NCBI GenBank assembly: GCA_002450255.1
Contig: DJYW01000056.1
Coordinates: 1-7,804, forward strand
From: Gammaproteobacteria bacterium UBA6968
Lineage (GTDB): Bacteria; Pseudomonadota; Gammaproteobacteria; Pseudomonadales; Azotimanducaceae
Direction: 5' to 3'
Length of the DNA stretch: 7,804 bases
In this document: positions 1-5,961 of the stretch, in pieces
Layout: every line of letters starts with the position of its first letter
Numbering within the stretch: position 1 is the stretch's first letter
Program-made: the position numbers and the translations under genes
Notes under the pieces: generated by a model
What the model saw: the letters and a program-made list of their open reading frames with translations, nothing else
Database searches by the model: none
Told to the model about the DNA's origin: nothing

Positions 1-56
1 TCTATCCAGCTTTCTCTATCCAGCCTTCTCTACCCGGCATTCTCTATGCAGATCAA
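1..56. repeat. Degenerate 14-bp tandem repeat, about four units
   Basis: Four consecutive 14-base units can be laid out from base 1: TCTATCCAGCTTTC, TCTATCCAGCCTTC, TCTACCCGGCATTC, and a decayed fourth copy beginning TCTATGCAGA. Units 1 and 2 differ at one base; unit 3 differs from unit 2 at three. The array is cut by the left edge, so its true length is unknown. It lies outside any recognisable gene, and its function is unknown. Confidence 0.7.
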
Positions 57-333
57 AGCCAATCTGAAATCTGGCCTGGCTGCTTGCGTCAAAACCATTT
101 CCCTCTTCTCCTGGCTTTTATCTTACGGGCCGCGCCTGAGTTTACAAGCACGTTCCCGCCGCCAGAAAAAGCATGCCTAGGCCTGACTATCGAGCCAAAT
201 TGCGACACTCTACGGCTGCACCTAGCGCATCAATAGGCATTGCAATAAAACTGAAAAAACTACCTGATAGAAACCGGACTGTGCCGACGAGACATCATTC
301 CGCGATAGCAACCACAGGAACATTTATTCAGTT

Positions 334-358
334 TTTCTATCTTCAAGCACGATAGAAA
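334..358. promoter_or_regulatory. Inverted repeat, possible operator of the tetR-family gene
   Basis: TTTCTATC (334-341) and GATAGAAA (351-358) are perfect 8-bp complementary arms around a 9-nt spacer. A further copy of GATAGAAA occurs at 266-273. The site lies 84-108 bp before the start of a TetR-family gene, and such regulators commonly bind inverted repeats upstream of their own gene, so an autoregulatory operator is plausible. The arms are A+T-rich and no run of T follows, so a terminator is less likely. The operator role is inference. Confidence 0.35.
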
Positions 359-408
359 TTAGGACTATCCCTTAAAACGTCTTTGCTAGTTGCCAAGCCG
401 AAACCGGC

Positions 409-414
409 TATACT
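409..414 (+). promoter_or_regulatory. Possible -10 element for the tetR-family gene
   Basis: TATACT matches the sigma-70 -10 consensus at five of six positions and would start a transcript near base 421, giving a leader of about 20 nt. No -35 hexamer lies at the ideal distance: TTGCTA (383-388) is 20 bp away and TTGCCA (390-395) is 13 bp away. The call is therefore weak. Confidence 0.3.
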
Positions 415-441
415 GGCGGAAATATTTTATCTAAAACCGTT

Positions 442-1041
442 ATGCCGCAAGGACGCCCTTCCCTTAGCCAAGCCACTCGCGACGAATTCAAACAGCAGGT
501 TTGCGAGGCCGCGCTTAAGATCATTTCTGACAAGGGCTATACCAACCTATCATTTCGCGTCCTGGCTCACGCCGTCAAAAGCAGCCATATGCGCATACTC
601 AATTATTTCCAAAACAAAGAAACGCTTATTTGTGAGGTGCGCGACTACGCATTCGGCCTGTTTGGTTCGGCGTTGACGGAAGCCGGATCACTGGCGGACG
701 GCCCGTTGACGCAGTTGCAATACTGCGGCCACGCATACTTTGAATTTGCGCACAGCAACCCGGACGCCTTTTTAGTGTTATTTAGTGGTTTTGAACCCGG
801 CAAAGGCGTGAATACTGAAAATGAGCAACGCGCCTGGCAAGCTCTTTATCAACCAGTTTGCGAGGCTGTGGAAAAACAACTGATAGCTGGTAATCCCGAG
901 GTGCTAACTCAAGTGTTTTGGGCCGCAATCCATGGCGTGACCATACTCAGCTTAAACGGCAATCTTCCAGAAGGCGTCAGCGCCGAGGCAGTGTTGCAGG
1001 CCACGTTCTCAGGCCTGCTCGATGGACATCGGGCGCATTGA
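442..1041 (+). CDS. TetR/AcrR-family transcriptional regulator, WHG-like C-terminal domain
   Basis: This is a one-component DNA-binding repressor or activator of the TetR family, 199 residues, a normal length for the family. Residues 14-62 form the N-terminal three-helix DNA-binding domain: a first helix with the AALKIISDKGY pattern, then the helix-turn-helix around SFRVLAHAVKSSHMRILNYF (37-56), followed by the usual NKETLI. The family's common GVS turn reads KSS here, a mild oddity. Residues 70-195 are the helical ligand-binding and dimerisation part; the segment FWAAIHGVTILS (159-170) resembles the WHG type of C-terminal domain. The ligand cannot be inferred. No Shine-Dalgarno sequence precedes the ATG, so initiation may rely on a short or leaderless transcript. 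The gene stands alone, 845 bp from the carotenoid-oxygenase gene, which it could regulate together with the transporter beyond it; no shared operator sequence proves this. Confidence 0.93.
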   Translation: MPQGRPSLSQATRDEFKQQVCEAALKIISDKGYTNLSFRVLAHAVKSSHMRILNYFQNKETLICEVRDYAFGLFGSALTEAGSLADGPLTQLQYCGHAYFEFAHSNPDAFLVLFSGFEPGKGVNTENEQRAWQALYQPVCEAVEKQLIAGNPEVLTQVFWAAIHGVTILSLNGNLPEGVSAEAVLQATFSGLLDGHRAH

Positions 1042-1886
1042 TGCTGGACACAACCACCGTCTCGAATCGCAATAGCTAACACGAAAGTCTTCGCAACCAA
1101 AAGCGTAGGGTAAGCTACGCTTCGGTCGTTTGCCTCTTTGAGACACCTGCTGAAGCCTTGTTATTGGCGTTACCCAAATGTTTTCTGCAGCTATGGCGAT
1201 TACCGGTCGCGCTCGGCGACTGACACAACGCTATCGAACTTCCGCATAATACCCGGGCAGGGTGGTGACACGATCTACAGTAAGGCGGGGTCCGTCCCGC
1301 GCTCTTGAGAATGAGCCGCAGAGTTCTCCACGATGCCATGGCCTGACCCGGGTTCTACTTGCAACTCGCTTTGCTCTGAATTCATGACAAGCGGATTCCC
1401 CGCAAACAGCAAATCGATACGCGACGCATACTTGGAAGGAAAATTTAGGCGTGTAACCTGCCGGGAGAAAGGCGCGATATTGGCAACAAATATACTCAGC
1501 TTAAAGGGCCGCTCTTGGGATGAGATTACCAGTGAATCGACCCAGCCATCCTAATATCCTAAAACCGGCTCCCAAACCGGCGGTGAATAGCGTGCAATTA
1601 CATAACGTAACGCTGCACAGCTGTCTTAGACAAAGGTGTCCGGGTTACCGTGTTGATATTGGCGAAAACCCGCGGCAGTTGCTTAGAGGAGACAAACGCC
1701 TGCATCAGCGACCGAGCTCATCGGCCCAAGCCTAACGAGGGAATGAGGTCTTCGATTCTTTCGTATCTTCAACCTGTCTTGCGATATAGATCAGCGTAAG
1801 AGGGAATGCTAAAAACCCAACTCTGCAATCGACATCCTGTTACCAGGCATTCACTCCACTCAATCTAAGGCGATTTTAAAGACCGT
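1042..1886. other. Long gene-free region between tetR and the oxygenase gene
   Basis: This 845-bp stretch separates two convergent genes. Short open frames exist on both strands (for example 1333-1554), but they have no ribosome site, no recognisable domain and an odd composition. It holds a strong hairpin at 1101-1122, a nested inverted repeat at 1592-1618 followed by the palindrome ACAGCTGT (1617-1624), two close copies of AAACCGGC (1562-1569, 1574-1581), and two copies of GATATTGGC (1476-1484, 1655-1663). Part of it (about 1471-1548) has faint in-frame likeness to the C-terminal coding end of the upstream tetR gene. It may be decayed former coding sequence, which is inference. Confidence 0.55.
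1101..1122. terminator. Stem-loop downstream of tetR, possible terminator
   Basis: AAGCGTAG (1101-1108) pairs perfectly with CTACGCTT (1115-1122) around a GGTAAG loop, about 60 nt after the tetR stop codon. The stem is strong for its size. The plus-strand tail is only CGGTCGTTTG, with no proper T-run; on the minus strand the stem is followed by a short TTGG stretch. It could be a weak or bidirectional terminator, or a dispersed palindromic repeat of the GCGTAGGGT kind seen between bacterial genes. Confidence 0.4.
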
Positions 1887-3236
1887 TTAGTTTGGCATCC
1901 AGTTGCCGTGAAATCCGAACGGCACTCGTACCGGCAGATCCACTCGAGCGAGTGGTGTTGCCTGATTAAAGCGCGCATCAAAAACGTATAGTGAACTGCG
2001 CTCATGGGCAGACCGATAGGCAAATCCCAAGAGATAGCCATCGTCTTCCTCTTTGGCATTGGCGGCCGGCGCAAAGACAAATTCACCAGGCGCGACATCT
2101 TCTCCAAAGTCGAACAGCTGCCATTCGTTTTTCTGCCAATCGAGTTTGCCAACCCGACCCACTTGCTGCGATTCAATGCCGTCATCAAAAATCGGTGCGT
2201 AACCGTATCGATAAGGGCGGCCCTGCACGCCTTCATTGGTCCGCGGAAATTCAATAGCCGGCGATTCGAGCAATTTTTCTTTTATGGTGCCTCTAATAAG
2301 ATCAATTTCCCAACGATACAAATAAGCTGATGTGAAACTTGCATTGTCACCCTGCCAAACTTTGGGATAACGCGCAGCATCCAGAACCACGCCGTCAGCG
2401 TCATCAAACGCATTCATGACATGAAAAACGTAACAGGGATCAATGTCGAACCAACACACCGGTGCCGCTTCATCATTGCGCGGCAGCACGCCGATACGCG
2501 CAGGATAGTCATCCGACCAGATATAGGGCAGAGACTCTCCGGACATTGCCAACGCCATGTCGAAAACCACGGGCAGATCCAGAAAAATCACGTGATTTTC
2601 GGTGATGGCAAAGTCGTGGATCATGGTAGGGCCAGTCACATCAATGTCGCGACTGAAGACCAATTCGCCCGCTGCATTGGACCTGTTATAGGTTAAGTAC
2701 GGTGCGGCAAAGTGGTATCCGAAAAACAACATGTCACCTGTAGTCGGGCAGATCTTCGGATGCGCCGTCATCGCTGAGTTGAGCTTGCCGTTGAAGTCGT
2801 AAGACCCAACGGTCGACAAATCAGAATTGACCTCCATAGGAAACGCATTCTCAACAAGTGCGAGCATTTTGCCTGCGTGACGCACGATGTTGGTATTGGC
2901 AACACAAACTGTGCGGTCTACGGAACCATCATCACTTAAATATTTGCCTTCGCGCCGCAACATCTTTGTGTGCACGTAGCGGTTGCGATACCAACCAACC
3001 TTGCCTTGATTGAAATTTATTCCATGCAACATACCGTCGCCGACAAACCAATGGCTAGAGGGGTTGATTGCTGGATTTGGGCCGTTACGGACATATAAAC
3101 CGTTCAGGTCAGCGGGCAATTCTCCGGCAACCTGCAGCGAATCTAACGTCTGCTCGGATTCTACCGGAGCAAAATTACCTCTTTTATGAAATGTTTTTCG
3201 TTGTTCGCCTGCAAGACGATCGGCGTTTTGAGTCAT
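1887..3236 (-). CDS. Carotenoid cleavage oxygenase family protein (RPE65 superfamily)
   Basis: This is a predicted cytoplasmic non-haem Fe(II) dioxygenase that splits a carbon-carbon double bond of a carotenoid, apocarotenoid, stilbenoid or similar compound into two carbonyl products. All four iron-binding histidines of the seven-bladed propeller are present in their family contexts: His159 (TAHPK), His207 (MIHDFAIT), His272 (FHVMNAFDD) and His443 (GFHGNW). Second-shell glutamates are probably Glu129, Glu329 (EFPR) and Glu385 (GEFVF). The N-terminal LNGLYVRNGPNP and the GDGML segment are also typical. At 449 residues it is slightly shorter than many homologues but looks complete, and it has no signal peptide. 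From memory of the bacterial stilbene-cleaving enzymes, the Lys that contacts the phenol hydroxyl sits just before the first second-shell Glu; here that residue is Val128, which argues against a lignostilbene substrate. The start is fixed by AAGGAAAG seven bases upstream. It is divergent from an MFS symporter gene across a shared control region. Confidence 0.95.
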   Translation of the reverse strand: MTQNADRLAGEQRKTFHKRGNFAPVESEQTLDSLQVAGELPADLNGLYVRNGPNPAINPSSHWFVGDGMLHGINFNQGKVGWYRNRYVHTKMLRREGKYLSDDGSVDRTVCVANTNIVRHAGKMLALVENAFPMEVNSDLSTVGSYDFNGKLNSAMTAHPKICPTTGDMLFFGYHFAAPYLTYNRSNAAGELVFSRDIDVTGPTMIHDFAITENHVIFLDLPVVFDMALAMSGESLPYIWSDDYPARIGVLPRNDEAAPVCWFDIDPCYVFHVMNAFDDADGVVLDAARYPKVWQGDNASFTSAYLYRWEIDLIRGTIKEKLLESPAIEFPRTNEGVQGRPYRYGYAPIFDDGIESQQVGRVGKLDWQKNEWQLFDFGEDVAPGEFVFAPAANAKEEDDGYLLGFAYRSAHERSSLYVFDARFNQATPLARVDLPVRVPFGFHGNWMPN

Positions 3237-3240
3237 CTCA

Positions 3241-3248
3241 CTTTCCTT
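3241..3248 (-). promoter_or_regulatory. Ribosome binding site of the oxygenase gene
   Basis: Read on the minus strand, this is AAGGAAAG, with the AGGA core seven bases before the ATG. It is the best Shine-Dalgarno sequence in the window and supports the start codon chosen for the oxygenase. Confidence 0.75.
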
Positions 3249-3272
3249 AGATTTTATCTTTTAGACGAAAGG

Positions 3273-3301
3273 ACTTTACTTGTTTAAATTTACAATGTAA
3301 A
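3273..3301 (-). promoter_or_regulatory. Sigma-70-like promoter of the oxygenase gene
   Basis: On the minus strand, TTTACA (3296-3301; five of six to TTGACA) is followed after exactly 17 bp by TAAAGT (3273-3278; four of six to TATAAT). Transcription would start near 3266, giving a leader of about 30 nt that contains the ribosome site. The surrounding sequence is A+T-rich, so other -10-like sequences (such as TATAAA farther upstream) cannot be excluded. Confidence 0.5.
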
Positions 3302-3302
3302 T
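3288..3302. promoter_or_regulatory. 15-bp palindromic operator candidate over the -35 element
   Basis: ATTTAC-AAT-GTAAAT is a perfect inverted repeat with 6-bp arms. It covers the -35 hexamer of the predicted oxygenase promoter, so a protein bound here would block RNA polymerase. Size and symmetry fit a dimeric helix-turn-helix repressor such as a TetR-family protein. I did not find a second copy upstream of the tetR gene at 442, so the identity of the regulator is open. Confidence 0.5.
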
Positions 3303-3400
3303 AATATCTAACATTTTATTTATATATTGATAGAGTGGTAGCAGGCAGACAATTATTCCGTAAAGGAAGCGCCACTATAACTAGCCGTTAGATCAAGCCG

Positions 3401-3427
3401 AATTGACGATAAGCTGAGGCGTCAATT
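3401..3427. promoter_or_regulatory. Inverted repeat AATTGACG/CGTCAATT, operator candidate
   Basis: AATTGACG (3401-3408) and CGTCAATT (3420-3427) are perfect 8-bp arms separated by 11 nt, about 135-160 bp upstream of the transporter start. Arm centres are 19 bp apart, close to two helical turns, as expected for a dimer bound on one face of the DNA. No T-run follows, and no gene ends here, so a terminator is unlikely. A regulatory role is inference. Confidence 0.35.
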
Positions 3428-3492
3428 AACAGAGCCAAATCTGCCCGACTAATATCCTTGTACGCACAATCCAAAAACCGAGGCAATGCAAC

Positions 3493-3505
3493 CTAACTGA
3501 GTTAG
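3493..3505. promoter_or_regulatory. 13-bp palindrome CTAACTGAGTTAG, operator candidate
   Basis: CTAACT-G-AGTTAG is a perfect odd palindrome 56-68 bp before the transporter start. Its right arm is part of GTTAGATC, which also occurs at 3387-3394. The position is suitable for control of the transporter promoter, though no convincing -35/-10 pair could be fixed nearby. Confidence 0.3.
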
Positions 3506-3560
3506 ATCGTTTCCCCGTAGCCAAGCAAGTTCTTTCCTAGTTTATGATCTTGAGGTCTTT

Positions 3561-4988
3561 ATGACAGCTGACACAATTCCAGACAAGGCTTCGTTTTTTA
3601 CGAAGATAGCCTATGGCTCAGGCGCTACCGCATTCGGTATTAAAGATGCAGGATTCAATTATTTCATATTGATCTATTACAACCAGGTGCTAGGACTAGA
3701 CGCCTTTTTAGCCGGCTTAGCATTAGCGCTCGCGGTAGCAATTGATGCGATTTCCGATTTGCTTATTGGCTACATATCAGACCACTGGCGCTCCCGATTG
3801 GGGCGACGCCATCCATTTATGTACGGTGCCGTCATCCCGGTCGCGCTGACGTTTTTCTGGCTTTGGAATCCACCAGAGGTGATATCTAACGACAAGATGT
3901 GGCTGTTCTTCTACCTACTGACCATGGCCGTCCTGGTGCGAAGCTGCATCACATTTTTTGAGGTGCCGAATGCGGCTCAAGGCCCCGAACTCACGCGCAA
4001 CTACGATGATCGCACCAGCCTTATGGCATTTCGTTATGTGTTTGGCTGGCTCGGCGGTCTGTCTATGACAGTGCTCACTCTTTCCGTGCTGATTCCGATG
4101 GACCCCGACGGCCAGATGGGCGCAACGGGCTATAAGTGGTTGGGCATCACCGGTTCACTCGCTATGTTCGTGATGATGATCGCCTCTGCTTTGGGCACCC
4201 ACCAACAGATTAGCGAATTCTATAAGCCGAGCCGGCCTATGCACTTCGGTCCGCAAGTGATTTTGCGTAATTTCACCGGTTTGTTTAGCAACCGCTCATT
4301 TAACTCGGTGTTCGCGTCGTCGCTTTTTTTTGGTGCCGCTGCCGGCCTTTCACAAGCGCTTGTGGTGTATGTGAGCACCTACTTTTGGCTGCTCACGCCG
4401 CAACAAATCGCCATGGTGCCTGCGCTCGGCATTCTAGCGGTGCCCGCGGCGTTTCTGATCGCGCCATTGCTGGCGAAGCACTTGGACAAACGTCGCGCCG
4501 CAATTGCCGTATATGCCTTTGCCATCGGGTTTATGCCACTGGCTTTTGCTGCAAAACTTACTGACATATTCCCAGCCAATGACAGCGGCTGGTATCTGCC
4601 GCTCATTCTCGCTCACTACCTAATCGAGACCACGGCACTGATCAGCATGCAGATCATCTTTGCATCGATGAATGTAGATGTGGTCGACGATCGCAGTGCC
4701 GAAACCGCCGGCACCCGAGATGAAGGTTTGATTTTCGCGGCACGCAACTTTTCCAAGAAAGCAGTCTCTGGAATCGGCGTGCTGTTGGCCGGCGTCATTC
4801 TGTGGTTAGCCAGCTTTCCCGAGAAAGCACGGCCGGAGGATATTGCGCCGGGCCTGGCAGAAGGTATGGTCTTAGTCTACTTACCTATACTGTTGGTACT
4901 TTATGCGGTTTCCTGCTTTGCCCTTAAATTTTATGCCATAGATCGTGACAGGCATGCCAGTAATCTACAGCAACAAACAGACGCTTGA
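3561..4988 (+). CDS. MFS transporter, GPH/MelB-type cation symporter family
   Basis: This is a predicted inner-membrane secondary transporter of the glycoside-pentoside-hexuronide:cation symporter group, 475 residues, a normal length. About twelve membrane helices can be placed, near residues 14-40, 47-74, 84-102, 113-134, 155-178, 193-211, 248-272, 281-305, 313-332, 343-365, 397-419 and 434-458. Family signatures are clear: the helix-2 acidic pair Asp62/Asp66 in IDAISD, then GYISDHWRSRLGRRHPF (70-86); PNAAQGPELTRNYDDRT (136-152); and the C-terminal GTRDEGLIFAARNFSKK (384-400). Many members found away from glycosidase genes have unknown, probably non-sugar substrates. The divergent carotenoid-oxygenase neighbour suggests uptake or export of that enzyme's substrate or product, which is inference. 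The start has a Shine-Dalgarno-like TGAGG five bases upstream. No terminator is obvious after the stop. Confidence 0.93.
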   Translation: MTADTIPDKASFFTKIAYGSGATAFGIKDAGFNYFILIYYNQVLGLDAFLAGLALALAVAIDAISDLLIGYISDHWRSRLGRRHPFMYGAVIPVALTFFWLWNPPEVISNDKMWLFFYLLTMAVLVRSCITFFEVPNAAQGPELTRNYDDRTSLMAFRYVFGWLGGLSMTVLTLSVLIPMDPDGQMGATGYKWLGITGSLAMFVMMIASALGTHQQISEFYKPSRPMHFGPQVILRNFTGLFSNRSFNSVFASSLFFGAAAGLSQALVVYVSTYFWLLTPQQIAMVPALGILAVPAAFLIAPLLAKHLDKRRAAIAVYAFAIGFMPLAFAAKLTDIFPANDSGWYLPLILAHYLIETTALISMQIIFASMNVDVVDDRSAETAGTRDEGLIFAARNFSKKAVSGIGVLLAGVILWLASFPEKARPEDIAPGLAEGMVLVYLPILLVLYAVSCFALKFYAIDRDRHASNLQQQTDA

Positions 4989-5310
4989 AAAAACAAGAGC
5001 GGTTTAAGCTCTGACGGACAGCAACGCTGAAGACCTGTACCGGCATCCAAAAGCGCTGACATTCAAAAGCGGTGTTGCTGCCGAGGCGAGCGCTGACCAG
5101 GCTAACTCTGACTCGGCGAAAACAAGTCGCTAAACCACTTCGCTTGCGCAAAGTTAGTGCACTGAGTTCTAGCGCTAACCAGAGCCTTTACGCCCCATAG
5201 TTGCCATTCTCAAACCGCCGATAGCATCGCCCACAGGCTTGTTTCATTAGCCTTTTGCCGAGTGCGCTTTTCCAGTAGATTGGGCGCAGTATCCCTAGCT
5301 GGCCAGTGCT
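4989..5310. other. Gene-free region between transporter and methyltransferase
   Basis: No credible gene is seen in these 322 bp. A small hairpin (AGAGC 4996-5000 with GCTCT 5008-5012) follows the transporter stop but lacks a downstream T-run on the plus strand. The sequence AGCGCTRAC occurs three times (5052-5060, 5089-5097, 5171-5179), the last two extending to AGCGCTRACCAG. The palindrome CTGGCCAG (5299-5306) lies just before the next start codon. The promoter of the methyltransferase gene must lie here, but I cannot place it. Confidence 0.5.
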
Positions 5311-5961
5311 ATGCCTGACACCCCTTCGGCTACCCTACCCGGTAAGCCGCGCTCATTCCTATCCGTCGTAATGCGATTTTTGCGTCTGTGGTCGCACCCC
5401 GAGTCATTTCTGCAAAAGACCGGTCAACTGCGTTCCTTTAGAGAAAATCGTCCTGTCGACGCGGCCGGACGACCTTTACCCTGGCTACCATACGCATTGA
5501 TTCATCTACTCGATGACCGCCTTAACGACACCCTACGCGTATTCGAATATGGCAGCGGCTACTCCACGCTGTTTTTCGCGTCACGAGTGGCAACGGTAAA
5601 CAGCGTTGAACACGTTGCCGAATGGGTTAGCGAGTTAGAGCCATACCTACCCGCCAACGCTTCGTTGGCCCACGCCGCCGGTGAGGCTTATGCTTCAGCG
5701 CCGACTCAACACGCGCCTTTTGACCTGATTCTGATCGACGGCATTGACCGAATGGCCTGCCTGCAACAAGCATTAAACTGTCTTTCGCCGGGCGGCGTAA
5801 TCGTGCTGGATGACACGCATCGTGAGGACTACGCAGCGGGGTTAGAAGAGGTTTGTAAGCAAGGATTTAAGGTGCTGCGATGGTTTGGACCCAAACCCAC
5901 ATCGCTAATCGAAGCGCAGAGTTCGCTTATCTATAAGCCTAAAAACTGCCTGCAGATCTGA
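5311..5961 (+). CDS. Class I SAM-dependent methyltransferase-like protein
   Basis: This is a soluble 216-residue protein with a Rossmann-type methyltransferase core; its acceptor is unknown. Motif I is VFEYGSGYST (77-86), with the glycine-rich SAM loop. SVEH (98-101) places an acidic residue, Glu100, where SAM ribose is usually held. FDLILIDG (137-144) is motif IV, and LSPGGVIVLDD (158-168) is the following strand. Upstream, the stretch RENRPVDAAGRPLPWLPY (44-61) resembles a conserved lead-in of small bacterial methyltransferases often found near glycan or surface-polysaccharide genes, though no such genes are visible here. An in-frame TAG at 5296-5298 limits the start to the ATG at 5311 or a later codon (Met21). 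No good Shine-Dalgarno sequence precedes it. It stands alone on the plus strand, 236 bp before the YdjM-family gene, so a shared transcript is possible but not shown. Confidence 0.85.
   Translation: MPDTPSATLPGKPRSFLSVVMRFLRLWSHPESFLQKTGQLRSFRENRPVDAAGRPLPWLPYALIHLLDDRLNDTLRVFEYGSGYSTLFFASRVATVNSVEHVAEWVSELEPYLPANASLAHAAGEAYASAPTQHAPFDLILIDGIDRMACLQQALNCLSPGGVIVLDDTHREDYAAGLEEVCKQGFKVLRWFGPKPTSLIEAQSSLIYKPKNCLQI

Larger units (their letters stand above)
1..441. other. Gene-free region upstream of the tetR-family gene
   Basis: Apart from the tandem repeat at the left edge, no reading frame here looks like a protein: the short frames are rich in Arg/Pro/Ser and show no domain. The right part becomes A+T-rich and carries the TTTCTATC/GATAGAAA inverted repeat and a possible -10 element described separately. 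It probably serves as the upstream control region of the regulator at 442. Confidence 0.6.
3237..3560. other. Divergent control region between oxygenase and transporter
   Basis: This 324-bp, A+T-rich region separates two divergent genes and has no reading frame of its own. Its left half carries the oxygenase ribosome site, promoter and palindrome. Its right half carries two more inverted repeats (3401-3427 and 3493-3505). The heptamer GTTAGAT occurs at 3387-3393 and 3501-3507 and, on the other strand, at 3306-3312. The transporter has a Shine-Dalgarno-like TGAGG at 3551-3555. Together these suggest one or more regulators acting on both genes. Confidence 0.7.

Noticed and set aside
173..355. 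60-codon open frame in the left intergenic region
   Set aside because: Basic, low-complexity translation with no domain or ribosome site; it also runs through the inverted repeat at 334-358.
383..676. 97-codon frame overlapping the start of tetR
   Set aside because: Out-of-frame shadow of the TetR coding sequence; no domain, whereas the tetR frame shows a clear helix-turn-helix.
1333..1554. 73-codon open frame on the plus strand after tetR
   Set aside because: No ribosome site, no domain and an unlike-protein composition. I kept it only as a possible relic of coding DNA, not as a gene.
1836..1847. CCTG-TTAC-CAGG hairpin downstream of the oxygenase gene
   Set aside because: A 4-bp stem is too weak for a terminator, and the nearest minus-strand T-run is more than 20 nt farther on.
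1991..2696. Several plus-strand open frames of 88-108 codons
   Set aside because: They lie antisense within the well-supported carotenoid-oxygenase gene and show no protein features of their own.
4988..5012. Minus-strand terminator shape (AGAGC/GCTCT stem followed by a T-rich tail) at the transporter stop
   Set aside because: The stem is only 5 bp and there is no minus-strand gene upstream for it to terminate. It does not work as a plus-strand terminator because no T-run follows.
4924..5151. 75-codon minus-strand open frame over the end of the transporter
   Set aside because: It overlaps the transporter end, has no start signal and shows no recognisable domain.
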